64,000 nt of DNA from Streptomyces sp. NBC_00536 (GTDB taxonomy: Bacteria; Actinomycetota; Actinomycetes; Streptomycetales; Streptomycetaceae). The stretch covers positions 8,308,001 through 8,372,000 of the forward strand of contig NZ_CP107819.1 in assembly GCF_036346295.1 (NCBI RefSeq). The letters run 5' to 3'. This document shows positions 45,847-53,447 of this stretch, in pieces (positions within the stretch are counted from its first letter, which is position 1; each line of letters begins with the position of its first letter). The notes beneath the pieces are model-generated. The model did no database searches, was not told the origin of the DNA, and saw only the letters and a program-made list of their open reading frames with translations. Position numbers and translations under genes: made by a program.

Positions 45847-46660
45847 CCGCCCGATCCGCTCCGACGTCCTGGCACCCGCGGACTTCGACCCCTGGCCCGG
45901 CCGCCAGGTCCACCTCGAATGGGGCGTGACCGGTGCGGCGCTCGCCGCCGAACGCGGCGATGCGGTGGCCGTCGTCGACGTGCTCTCCTTCTCGACCACG
46001 ATGTCGATCGCCTGCGAGCGCGACTTCTCCTGCCTCGTCTACAGTGGTGCGGAAATCGCCGACATGGGAGGCCCCGAGGCCGCCGGCACCCTGCTCCGCG
46101 CACGACCCCTGAGCAAGAAGCGCCGTACCGGACAGGGCGGGGTGTCACTCTCGCCCGCCAGTATCCTGCGGGCGGACCCCGGCCAGCGGGTGCTGTTCAC
46201 CTCGCTCAACGGCGCGGCAGTGGTCTCGGCCGCGTCCGCGGCACCCGCCCTGGTCGTCGCGGGACCCCGCAACGCCACGGCCGCCGCCCAACTGCTCGGG
46301 GGCCTTCTCGACGACGGCAGCGCGCGCCGCGTCACCGTGATCGCCTGCGGTGAGCAGTGGAGTTCGGTGTCGCCGGGCACCGGCGGCGTGCGACCGGGAG
46401 TGGAGGACTGGCTCGGAGCCGGCCTGGTCTGCCGTGAACTGCGGGCCCGGGGGCTCCTGCTCTCCGCCGAAGCCCGTATCGCCGCAGCCGCCTGGACCTC
46501 CCCGGCAGACCTGCGCGACTGCGTCTCCGCCCGTGAGCTGATGGCAGCGGGCTTCACCGAGGACGTGGAGCTGGCACTGACCGTCGACGCCGACTCCAGG
46601 GTCCCGGTCCGCGAATCCACCGACCCGACCGGCCGCCTCTTCACCGGCCGCTCCAAATGA
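45839..46660 (+). CDS. ComB-like 2-phosphosulfolactate phosphatase family protein
   Basis: 273 residues from GTG 45839, overlapping the preceding gene by 8 bp. It carries the family's motifs: HLEWGVTGA, VAVVDVLSFSTTMSIA, GGVSLSPASIL, LFTSLNGAAV and VIACGEQW. ComB is a Mg-dependent phosphatase that removes phosphate from 2-phospho-3-sulfolactate, which ComA makes from PEP and sulfite. No ComA is seen here. With a PEP-binding barrel directly upstream, the likely role is removal of phosphate from a PEP-derived 2-phospho acid. It is the last gene of the rightward operon. Confidence 0.88.
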   Translation: MTDRPIRSDVLAPADFDPWPGRQVHLEWGVTGAALAAERGDAVAVVDVLSFSTTMSIACERDFSCLVYSGAEIADMGGPEAAGTLLRARPLSKKRRTGQGGVSLSPASILRADPGQRVLFTSLNGAAVVSAASAAPALVVAGPRNATAAAQLLGGLLDDGSARRVTVIACGEQWSSVSPGTGGVRPGVEDWLGAGLVCRELRARGLLLSAEARIAAAAWTSPADLRDCVSARELMAAGFTEDVELALTVDADSRVPVRESTDPTGRLFTGRSK

Positions 46661-46717
46661 ACGGACCCGAGACCGCGGCGTGAACTCCACCGGGCAGGGG
46701 CCCGCGAAGAGCCGGAT

Positions 46718-47413
46718 TCAGGCGTCCGTGTCGAGGAGGTGCTGGTCGACTTCCTTGAACGACCAGGTTCCCGCGGTGCGGGTGAAGACCCAGACCAGGT
46801 CGAAGCGGTCCGGCCAGGAGGCGGGGGCCCCGCTCTGCGGTGCGAGGGCCTTCACGATGGCGGGGATCCGGGAGTGCTCCCAGCAGATCAGCACGGGGCC
46901 GGCGGCCACCGAGACGGCCGCCGCCAGGTCGGCTTCCTTCGACTCGGCGTAGGTGAGGTCGACGGTCAGGCCGAGCCGCTCGGCCAGCGGGGTGACGGTC
47001 TGTCGCATCCGGTGGCCGCCGGCGTCCGGCCCCTGATCGGTGGCGGCGTACACCTTGACGGGCCGCACCAGGCCGGCGGCCGGCTTCGGGGTGAACAGCC
47101 CCGGCAGGGCGTTGGCCCGGGCCCAGCCCCGGTCGGTCAGGGAGTGGCTGTCCCGCTTGCCGGTCTCGTCCTTGCCGCGCTCACTGCCGGTGGGCTTCTC
47201 ACCGTGCCGGATGATCATCACGACCAGGTCACCGCTGCCGCCTCCAGCGGTCGCCGTGCCCGCGGAGGGGCTCGTGACCTGCGCGGACTGCTGCGGGGTG
47301 GCGCCTTTACTCTTGGATCCGCAGCCGGCCAGCAGCAGAGACATCGCCCCCAGGCCGCCGATCACACTGCGGCGGCTGAGCGCAGAAGACCGTTCCTCGT
47401 ACCCGTACACCAT
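46718..47413 (-). CDS. Histidine phosphatase family lipoprotein
   Basis: 231 residues from ATG 47413, with GGGAG 8 bases upstream. The N-terminus SRRSVIGGLGAMSLLLAGCG has twin Arg and an LAGC lipobox, so it is a Tat- or Sec-exported lipoprotein attached to the outer face of the membrane. The RHG motif (MIIRHGEKP) gives the phospho-accepting His, and 'VLICWEHSRIPAIVKAL' the second His. It probably removes phosphate from an extracellular ester. It converges on the biosynthetic operon and is not obviously part of it. Confidence 0.88.
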   Translation of the reverse strand: MVYGYEERSSALSRRSVIGGLGAMSLLLAGCGSKSKGATPQQSAQVTSPSAGTATAGGGSGDLVVMIIRHGEKPTGSERGKDETGKRDSHSLTDRGWARANALPGLFTPKPAAGLVRPVKVYAATDQGPDAGGHRMRQTVTPLAERLGLTVDLTYAESKEADLAAAVSVAAGPVLICWEHSRIPAIVKALAPQSGAPASWPDRFDLVWVFTRTAGTWSFKEVDQHLLDTDA

Positions 47414-47470
47414 TCCTTGTGACTCCCCGTTCCGGCGCCCGCCTCTGGCCCACGAGCGTAGAGGAGCACA

Positions 47471-48202
47471 TCACCAGGGAACTACGCCGGCGTCGTTGAA
47501 GAACTGTCCGGTCGGGCCGTCGTCGGGCAGGGTCGCGAGTTTGATGGCGATCGCCGCGCCCTGTTCGGGGGTGCGCACGCCGCGGAAGCCGTTGAGGTCG
47601 GTCGCGACGTAGCCGGGGCAGCCGGCGTTGATCAGGATGTTCGTGCCGCTCAGCTCCCGGGCGTACTGGAGGGTGACGGCGTTCAGGAACGTCTTCGACG
47701 GCGCGTACGCCACGGCCACCGGGCCTGCCGTCTGCTCGGCGGCGGGTCCTGACTGCCGGGTGAGGGAGCCGACACTGCTGGACATGTTCACGATCCGAGG
47801 TGAGGCAGAACGCCGAAGCAGCGGCATCATCGCGTTGGTGACGCGGATGACGCCGATCACGTTGGTCTCCACGACCGTCCGGATGGTGGCGGGATCGACG
47901 CGGGTGGGTTCCTGTGGCATGCCGCCGGTGATGGCGGCGTTGTTGACGAGCACGTCCAGGCGCCCGGCCTGTTCCTCGATCAGCCGTGCGGCGGCGGTGG
48001 CGCTCGCGTCGTCGGTCACGTCCAGTGGCACGCCGAACGCGTCGACGCCGGCCGCGCGCAGTCGCTCCACCGCGGTGTTGCGGCGCTGTTCGTCGCGGGC
48101 GCCGACGCCGATGCTCCAGCCGAGTGCGCCCAGGCCCGCGGCGATCTCGTAGCCGATTCCCTTGTTCGCGCCGGTGACCAGCGCAATCGTTCGTTCGCTC
48201 AT
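47471..48202 (-). CDS. SDR family short-chain dehydrogenase/reductase
   Basis: 243 residues starting at ATG 48202 (MSERTIALVTGANKGIG; another ATG nine bases upstream is possible). Classical SDR marks: TGANKGIG cofactor loop, DVTDD, NNAAI at the end of strand 4, SSSVGSL with the catalytic Ser, and YAPSK with Tyr and Lys. The product is a soluble NADP(H)-dependent oxidoreductase with unknown substrate. It is divergent from a LysR regulator across 94 bp, the usual arrangement for a LysR-controlled target. Confidence 0.92.
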   Translation of the reverse strand: MSERTIALVTGANKGIGYEIAAGLGALGWSIGVGARDEQRRNTAVERLRAAGVDAFGVPLDVTDDASATAAARLIEEQAGRLDVLVNNAAITGGMPQEPTRVDPATIRTVVETNVIGVIRVTNAMMPLLRRSASPRIVNMSSSVGSLTRQSGPAAEQTAGPVAVAYAPSKTFLNAVTLQYARELSGTNILINAGCPGYVATDLNGFRGVRTPEQGAAIAIKLATLPDDGPTGQFFNDAGVVPW

Positions 48203-48259
48203 GGGGACCATGCTGCTTTCTGGCCCCGGCGGGGTCCAACACCGATCGGGTGGGCAGCG

Positions 48260-48288
48260 ATACCGTCCGGGTATTGATCCGGGATACC
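48260..48288. promoter_or_regulatory. Putative LysR operator: three ATACC/GGTAT half-sites
   Basis: Between the SDR and LysR genes: ATACC at 48260-48264, GGTAT at 48270-48274 and ATACC at 48284-48288. Consecutive half-sites are inverted (spacers of 5 and 9 bases), as expected for a LysR-type dimer site. The last half-site ends only 8 bases before the LysR start, which fits autorepression. Confidence 0.55.
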
Positions 48289-48296
48289 GTGGCTGC

Positions 48297-49145
48297 ATGG
48301 AGACCCGGGAACTGCGGTACTTCGTCGCCGTCGCTGAAGAGCTGCACTTCGGGCGGGCCGCGCAGCGGCTCGGGATCGCGCAGCCGCCTCTGTCCCGGGC
48401 GATCCAGCAGCTCGAACGCCGCCTCGGGGCAGCACTGCTGGACCGGACCAGCCGCACAGTCACGCTGACCGCGGCCGGCTCGGTGCTGCTGGCCGAGGGC
48501 CGCGCGGCCCTCGATGCGGTCGACGCCGCCGAGCGCCGGACCCGCCGCGCCGCCCTTTCCACGACCGGCCGTCCCGGCCTGGCCCTGGTCACGAAGGCCA
48601 GCGCGTCCAGAGAACTGCTGGCCGAACTGCTCGACGCGTACGCCGCCGAACCCGGCGCGGTCCCCGTCGACGTCATCCTGTGCGGCCCTGCCGAGCAGCA
48701 ACGACTCCTGCGCGAAGGTCGGGCCGACGTCGCGCTGCTGCACCGGCCGTTCGACTCGACAGCCGGGTTCCACACCGAAGAACTCAGCACAGAGGGCCAG
48801 GTCGTGGTCCTGCCGGCCGGGCACCCGCTCACCGTCCGCGTCCATGTGCACATGGCCGACATCACCGCCCTGCCTGGCCTGCCCCTGCCACGCTGGCCCG
48901 AGCCCGACGGCACCTACCCACCCGGCCCCGGCCCACAAGTCCGCGACCAAGCACAGCTGCTGCAACTCGTCGCGCTCGGCCGCGCGTGCGCGGTCGCACC
49001 GGAATCGTGCCGAGCCCAACTGCACGATGACCTCGCCGCCGTGCCCGTGCTGGACGCGCCCACAGTCACCACCGTGATCGCGTGGCCCCCGCACAGCCGG
49101 TCCAGAGCGGTCGCCGACCTCGTCCGGACTGCGACACGTCTCTAG
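48297..49145 (+). CDS. LysR family transcriptional regulator
   Basis: 282 residues from ATG 48297. The N-terminal winged helix-turn-helix is typical: METRELRYFVAVAEELHFGRAAQRLGIAQPPLSRAIQQLERRLGAALLDRT. A periplasmic-binding-like effector domain follows from about residue 90 ('GRADVALLHRPFDSTAGFHTEEL'). It is likely to control itself and the divergent SDR gene. No effector can be named from sequence. Confidence 0.93.
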   Translation: METRELRYFVAVAEELHFGRAAQRLGIAQPPLSRAIQQLERRLGAALLDRTSRTVTLTAAGSVLLAEGRAALDAVDAAERRTRRAALSTTGRPGLALVTKASASRELLAELLDAYAAEPGAVPVDVILCGPAEQQRLLREGRADVALLHRPFDSTAGFHTEELSTEGQVVVLPAGHPLTVRVHVHMADITALPGLPLPRWPEPDGTYPPGPGPQVRDQAQLLQLVALGRACAVAPESCRAQLHDDLAAVPVLDAPTVTTVIAWPPHSRSRAVADLVRTATRL

Positions 49146-49240
49146 CTTGCTCTTCAACCTCAGGTTGCCGCCGCTGCGGAGTGCTTGCCGGTGGGGAAAT
49201 TGCGGTGCGTGCCGGCACCACGCTGGGCAGACTCGCGGAC

Positions 49241-49651
49241 ATGACTGAGAAGATCACCCGCATCAACCCGGAGCAGTTGCATGAGACGCCCGGCTACCAC
49301 CACATCACGGTGGTAGAGGCAGGGCGTACGGCCTACCTGGCGGGACAGTGCCCGCTTGATCGGAACGGTGACCTCGTCGGTGCCGGTTCCCTCGAGACGC
49401 AGGTCGACCAGGTGGTCGCGAACGCGCTCACTGCCCTGGCCGCGGCGAGCGCCCAGCCGCAACACGTGGTGCGGTCAGTGATCTACGTGCGGAGCGACGA
49501 GAGGGACAAGCTCGGAGCCGCATGGCGTCGGCTCACCGAGTCTGCCCTGGGGCCGGCGTTCACCACCGCCAGCACGCTCTTGGGCGTTGCCCAGCTGGGC
49601 TTTCCCGGACAGCTCGTCGAGGTGGATCTCACCGTGGCGCTGCCTGACTGA
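49241..49651 (+). CDS. RidA/YjgF family protein
   Basis: 136 residues from ATG 49241. It shows RidA-type features: 'AGRTAYLAGQCPLDRNGDLVGAGSLETQVDQVVANALTALAAASAQPQHVVRSVIYV' and a closing 'GQLVEVDLTVAL'. RidA proteins hydrolyse reactive imine/enamine intermediates made by PLP enzymes. The usual Arg before the C-terminal 'xxxVEI' (IPR/CPRxxxxVE) is not seen; it reads FPGQLVEVD, so this may be a RidA paralogue without that deaminase activity. It follows the LysR gene by 95 bp. Confidence 0.85.
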   Translation: MTEKITRINPEQLHETPGYHHITVVEAGRTAYLAGQCPLDRNGDLVGAGSLETQVDQVVANALTALAAASAQPQHVVRSVIYVRSDERDKLGAAWRRLTESALGPAFTTASTLLGVAQLGFPGQLVEVDLTVALPD

Positions 49652-49739
49652 CTTCGAACGGCGTATCGAACTTGGTAGCCCAGCTGGGCATTCGCCGGAC
49701 GCCGGGGCGGCTGTTCTGCCACGTCTACGGCCGGGCCGG

Positions 49740-50279
49740 TCATCGCAGGGACGCGCGGCCGCCGTCGCGCGTGGCCCGGAAATAGACGTTGGCGGCGGGA
49801 AGGAACATCAGCACCACAGCGGTGAGCACCGAGCACACATGCACGGTTCGACTGGCCGTGAAGAGGAGATCCATCGGCCCGGACTGCGCCAACTCCCAGC
49901 TGAGGGAGTGTCCTTGGGCCAGTGCCCGGATCGGTTGTGCCACCATCGACGCCGTCCCCAGCACGCCGAGACCCAGCGTGAGAGCGATCCGTGCCCAGCC
50001 ACGGCCGCCGCGCATCCGCCGCGCGACCAGGATCGCGGCGGTGAAGACGGGCAGCCGCACCGCGAGACCCATGATGATGCCGGCCGCCGAGCCCGAGGAA
50101 TCGCTGAGCATCCTGCCGATGGCGAGGACCGTTTCGAACGCACCGGCGGCAACGGCCGTCACCCACAATGCGAATGCCGCACGCACCACAGCGGGCGCCG
50201 GGCCGGGCCCGTGAAGTGCGGTGGCGCCCGGGTAGCCGGAGCGGACGGCGGCGGACGGGTTCCGAGCGGTGTGGGACAT
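49740..50279 (-). CDS. Small integral membrane protein of unknown function
   Basis: 179 residues with four predicted membrane segments: about 31-53 (VVRAAFALWVTAVAAGAFETVLA), 66-85 (AGIIMGLAVRLPVFTAAILV), 94-112 (ARIALTLGLGVLGTASMVA) and 144-165 (TVHVCSVLTAVVLMFLPAANVY). No motif identifies an activity. The gene is convergent with RidA and divergent from the aegerolysin-like gene. Confidence 0.8.
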   Translation of the reverse strand: MSHTARNPSAAVRSGYPGATALHGPGPAPAVVRAAFALWVTAVAAGAFETVLAIGRMLSDSSGSAAGIIMGLAVRLPVFTAAILVARRMRGGRGWARIALTLGLGVLGTASMVAQPIRALAQGHSLSWELAQSGPMDLLFTASRTVHVCSVLTAVVLMFLPAANVYFRATRDGGRASLR

Positions 50280-50607
50280 CGTGGCCTCGATTCAATGACG
50301 CTGAGTCAGGAGCGGTGGTGTGAACGCCTCTGATCCTCCGCGCCCGGCCCGGCCGGGGCCCTCCTGCTGACCGGTGGATTCCCCGGGGGCTGTCCCCACC
50401 CCGCCCCGGCGCGCGCCACTCCTCCCGGGCCGCCGCCAAGGTGCTTGTACACCACGCAAGTTGACAGACGATCGACAACCCGACGAGCGGCGCGGCCGCA
50501 TCGTTCACCGCGCCGTTCATCGTTTGTCGGCCGGCGCACCGCATCGTTCATCACGGCGCGGGGACGACCCCGCGCCGCACCGAAGACACACGGAATCGAG
50601 GGGAACC
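50280..50607. promoter_or_regulatory. 328-bp region upstream of the aegerolysin-like gene with direct repeats
   Basis: No gene is seen. CCGCATCGTTCA occurs twice (50496-50507 and 50539-50550, 43 bp apart, about four DNA turns), with a related CCGTTCATCG between them (50513-50522). A perfect TTGACA -35 hexamer lies at 50461-50466, but no good -10 box follows at 17 bp. The repeats are candidate operators for the secreted protein at 50608. Confidence 0.5.
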
Positions 50608-51081
50608 ATGCGTACCTCCGCACGCTTAGCGGCGCTGGCCGCGGTAACCGCCGTCGGGCTCGGCACCATCGCCACCGGCACCGCCCAGGCCGCGCCGGCC
50701 AGCACCCAGGCCGCCCGGAGCACCACGATCCACCTGCACAACGGGACCGGCTGCACGCTCTACCGGGGCGACTACTCCCTGGCCCACGGCATCTGGTCGC
50801 AGGGCCAGGAACCGCCGCAGTCGCTGGGGAACACCGGGGACGCCACCTTCCAGTCGGAGAGCAACGGCTTCGCGACCGGCACCGAGGGCACGGTGAGGTT
50901 CACCGCGTACGACTGTGAGGACAGCTGGCGCAACGGCCGGTCCGTCGTGCTGCACTGGGCCAACCCCTACACCGGGTCCAACAGCTACGACGAGAACGGC
51001 ACCGACAGCACCTTCCGCTGGACCCGCCAGGGCGGGGGCGGCAACAACGCCGATGTCTTCTGGAGCGCCTGGAAGAACTGA
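50608..51081 (+). CDS. Secreted aegerolysin/crystal-protein-ET79-like protein
   Basis: 157 residues from ATG 50608 (GAGGGGA upstream). A signal peptide runs to about residue 29 (LAALAAVTAVGLGTIATGTAQA-A). The mature part 'TIHLHNGTGCTLYRGDYSLAHGIWSQGQEPPQSLGNTGDATFQSESNGFATGTEGTVRF' has the layout of the ET79/aegerolysin beta-sandwich: nonspecific strand start with NxTG, a 'SESDGFxTGTEGxVxY'-like core and 'VVLHWANPYTGSNSY'. Such proteins bind lipids and can join pore-forming partners. Codon 7 is TTA (50626-50628), so expression is likely tied to development. A strong hairpin follows at 51170. Confidence 0.72.
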   Translation: MRTSARLAALAAVTAVGLGTIATGTAQAAPASTQAARSTTIHLHNGTGCTLYRGDYSLAHGIWSQGQEPPQSLGNTGDATFQSESNGFATGTEGTVRFTAYDCEDSWRNGRSVVLHWANPYTGSNSYDENGTDSTFRWTRQGGGGNNADVFWSAWKN

Positions 51082-51169
51082 TCCCGCCATCGGGCACGCG
51101 GCTCGCTGCCTGACGGGCAGGGCTGCCCGCGCCGTCCGGCACCAGGAGTGACCTGAAGGGAAAAGCATC

Positions 51170-51201
51170 AGGGGCGGGGCACCACTCGGTGCCCCGCCCC
51201 T
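51170..51201. terminator. Strong intrinsic-type hairpin after the aegerolysin-like gene
   Basis: A perfect 14-bp stem (51170-51183 with 51188-51201; AGGGGCGGGGCACC and its complement) around a 4-base loop ACTC, 88 bp after the stop codon. There is no T-run, as is common for terminators in high-GC actinobacteria. Confidence 0.85.
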
Positions 51202-51323
51202 GTGCCAGGGAACCCGGGTCAGCCCTCGACCGGAATCCGGGGGCTACTTCCATTCCCGCCGACCACATCACGCCCTAGACTGCGACCGCTCGAAATCTGG
51301 CGATCATCAGGAGGGTGCACAAG

Positions 51324-52049
51324 ATGAACCGAGTACTGATCAGCGGATTAGCGGCCGTGACCTTGGTCGTGTCCGGGGCAAGTGCCGCCACCGCTTCCGA
51401 CGGCGCGCCGCCGCGCACCACGCACGGCCCTTGCCAGTACACACAGACCCCGGACGAGCCGCCCGCGCGCCGTGTTCCGCTACCGCCTGACCCCCGGCGC
51501 ACCCCCAGCCGTGGCATCGTCGACGTGGCCGTTCCGACCAGCCAGGGCCCACTCCCGCTGCACCTCAACCAGGCCAAGGCGCCGTGCACGGTCCAGAGCT
51601 TCCTGCACCTGGCACGGCATGGGTTCTACGACCGGACGGTGTGCCACCGCCTGACGGCGTATCCGACGCTGAAGGTCCTGCAGTGCGGCGACCCGACCGG
51701 TACCGGTGAGGGCGGGCCCGGGTACAAGTACAAGGACGAGCTCCCAGTGGACTTGCCGCCCGCACCGACCGATCCGACCGGCGCGCGCCGCCTCTATGGG
51801 CGCGGCCTGCTGGCGATGGCCAACGCCGGTCCGGACACGAACGGTTCACAGTTCTTCGTCGTCTACGGCGACTCCGCACTGCGACCGAACTACACGGTGT
51901 TCGGCACGGTCGGCCCCGACGGCCTGGCAACACTCGACAAGGTCGCCGCCGGCGGAATCCAGCCGACCGCGGAGGCCCCGGCCCCGGTCGACGGCACACC
52001 CGTGCTGCGGACCGAGCTGTTCTGCGTCCGGCCGTCCAGCCGGCATTGA
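51324..52049 (+). CDS. Secreted cyclophilin-type peptidyl-prolyl cis-trans isomerase
   Basis: 241 residues from ATG 51324, because AGGAGGG ends 8 bases upstream; a GTG at 51315 lies within that site. A signal peptide (LISGLAAVTLVVSGASAATA) precedes the domain. Cyclophilin signatures: 'APCTVQSFLHLARHGFYDRTVCHRLT', 'LQCGDPTGTGEGGPGYKYKDEL', 'GLLAMANAGPDTNGSQFFVVYGDSALRPNYTVFGTV'. The usual catalytic FHR/FxRxI is CHRLT here and QFF is kept. It likely speeds folding of exported proteins. Codon 9 is TTA (51348-51350). Confidence 0.92.
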   Translation: MNRVLISGLAAVTLVVSGASAATASDGAPPRTTHGPCQYTQTPDEPPARRVPLPPDPRRTPSRGIVDVAVPTSQGPLPLHLNQAKAPCTVQSFLHLARHGFYDRTVCHRLTAYPTLKVLQCGDPTGTGEGGPGYKYKDELPVDLPPAPTDPTGARRLYGRGLLAMANAGPDTNGSQFFVVYGDSALRPNYTVFGTVGPDGLATLDKVAAGGIQPTAEAPAPVDGTPVLRTELFCVRPSSRH

Positions 52050-52318
52050 CGCCCCGCTACGGTCCGCGCGGGAGCCGCGACCGCCAGCTGAGAGGCCTGG
52101 AGCCGGACTCGGCAGAGCTGAAGCCGCCGTCTCACCAGACCGGACCCAGGCCTTCGGTCCACGGCACCCGAGCCTCATGGCAGCGGCCCGGCTCGGCTTC
52201 ACCGCGGCCCCGCCACGACCGACGACGGACGGATGCGACGGTTCACCTACGAGCTGTCCGGCCGATCCTGAGATGAATTGGCGTGGCCTCTTGGCGGTCC
52301 GGCTGGGAGGGTGGGTTC

Positions 52319-52732
52319 ATGAACCATCTGGACGTGGCGCACCTTCCGCCGGGCCGCGTGGAAGCGGCTGCTCAATGGCGTGCACTGGCTGACGGTGAGG
52401 TGAGCCGTGAAGCGGTGCACGCGTGGGCTGTCCCATGGGTGGAGGGCGAGGGCGCGCTTGCTGACTTCGAGGACCCGTTGGTTGTGACGGCCCTGCAGTA
52501 CCTGCACGGATTCGACCTGTGTCAGGATCCGGGCCGTCCCGGGGTCGTCTGGCATGGGAGGTCTGGTGAGGGCGAGTGGTACCACTCGCTCGACGACATC
52601 ACCGGTGGGCTCACCCGGTGGCAGAAGGCCTGCGCTCTCTACGACGCGGACTCGCAAGGCTGGATCCAATCGGTGCTTGAGCATGCACGGGCCGCCATCC
52701 AGGCCGAGAATGCGCAGCGCAGGCCGCATTGA
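52319..52732 (+). CDS. Hypothetical protein
   Basis: 137 residues from ATG 52319, with GGGAGGG 8 bases upstream. It is acidic and rich in Trp (HAWAVPWVEG, VWHGRSGEGEWYHS, GGLTRWQKACALYDADSQGWIQSVLEHARAAIQ). No signal peptide or membrane segment is present. I do not recognise the family. The 269 bp upstream hold nothing I can name. Confidence 0.65.
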   Translation: MNHLDVAHLPPGRVEAAAQWRALADGEVSREAVHAWAVPWVEGEGALADFEDPLVVTALQYLHGFDLCQDPGRPGVVWHGRSGEGEWYHSLDDITGGLTRWQKACALYDADSQGWIQSVLEHARAAIQAENAQRRPH

Positions 52733-53447
52733 CCGTCCAGGCACGCCGCCCACCTTCCCTCTCGATGGCACCTATACATACGGCGCATGGACGTCTGAGT
52801 CGTTGATCACGGTGAGCACAGGGCGTGCCTTCCCGACCGACACGGCAACGTCGGTCTACTCGATGACCTTCAACCGATCACTCGGGAAGGTGCGCCCTCC
52901 CGAGTCCGATCCACAGGTCATGAGTATTGCTCCGGTGCCCCCCTCGCTTGCCCCCAGGCCTCGGCGTGAATTGGCCCTGGCCAGGACAAACCCCCAATGC
53001 GGCGGATGATCGGCTCGGCGGGGCGCGGGGGCGTCCTGTCAGCTGGTCTCTCAGCCGGGCGTTCTGGGCGCCAGCAGGAGCGACAACGGTGGTCCGCGCC
53101 CAGCCGTTCCTCCTCTCCACCACCGTGGACGATCGACTGCGCTGCCCATGTCCCGGACTTCCTCGTTCTGCGGGCAAGGACGTACCACTGGTCGTTGACG
53201 TCAAGCCACGGCACCTGCTCATGTGGCCGAAGCTGTCTGTTCGCGCTCGGCTGGGCCCAGGGCGGTCTTCTCCTGGGGCCGGGACTTTGAGGTGTGGTGT
53301 GAGCCGCTGGAAGCGGAGCTGGCGAATGTCTACCCTGGGACGGCTGCCGCGGCTTGCGGCCTTGACCGTGTCCCGTCGAACCAAGCCGCGCGGTATGTAC
53401 GCTGGCCCCGCTCAACAAGGCAGCGACGATGGACAATTGGGGACACG
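52733..53447. other. 715-bp stretch with no recognisable gene
   Basis: Several reading frames of 90-190 codons are open on both strands, but none shows a start with a ribosome site, a domain or a natural residue mix. It may be decayed DNA upstream of the kinase gene. A weak GGGGA ribosome site for the kinase is at its end. Confidence 0.6.

Noticed and set aside
52878..53436. Genes on the minus strand upstream of the third kinase
   Set aside because: The open frames have no ribosome sites, domains or conserved-looking residues; they look like GC-driven chance frames.
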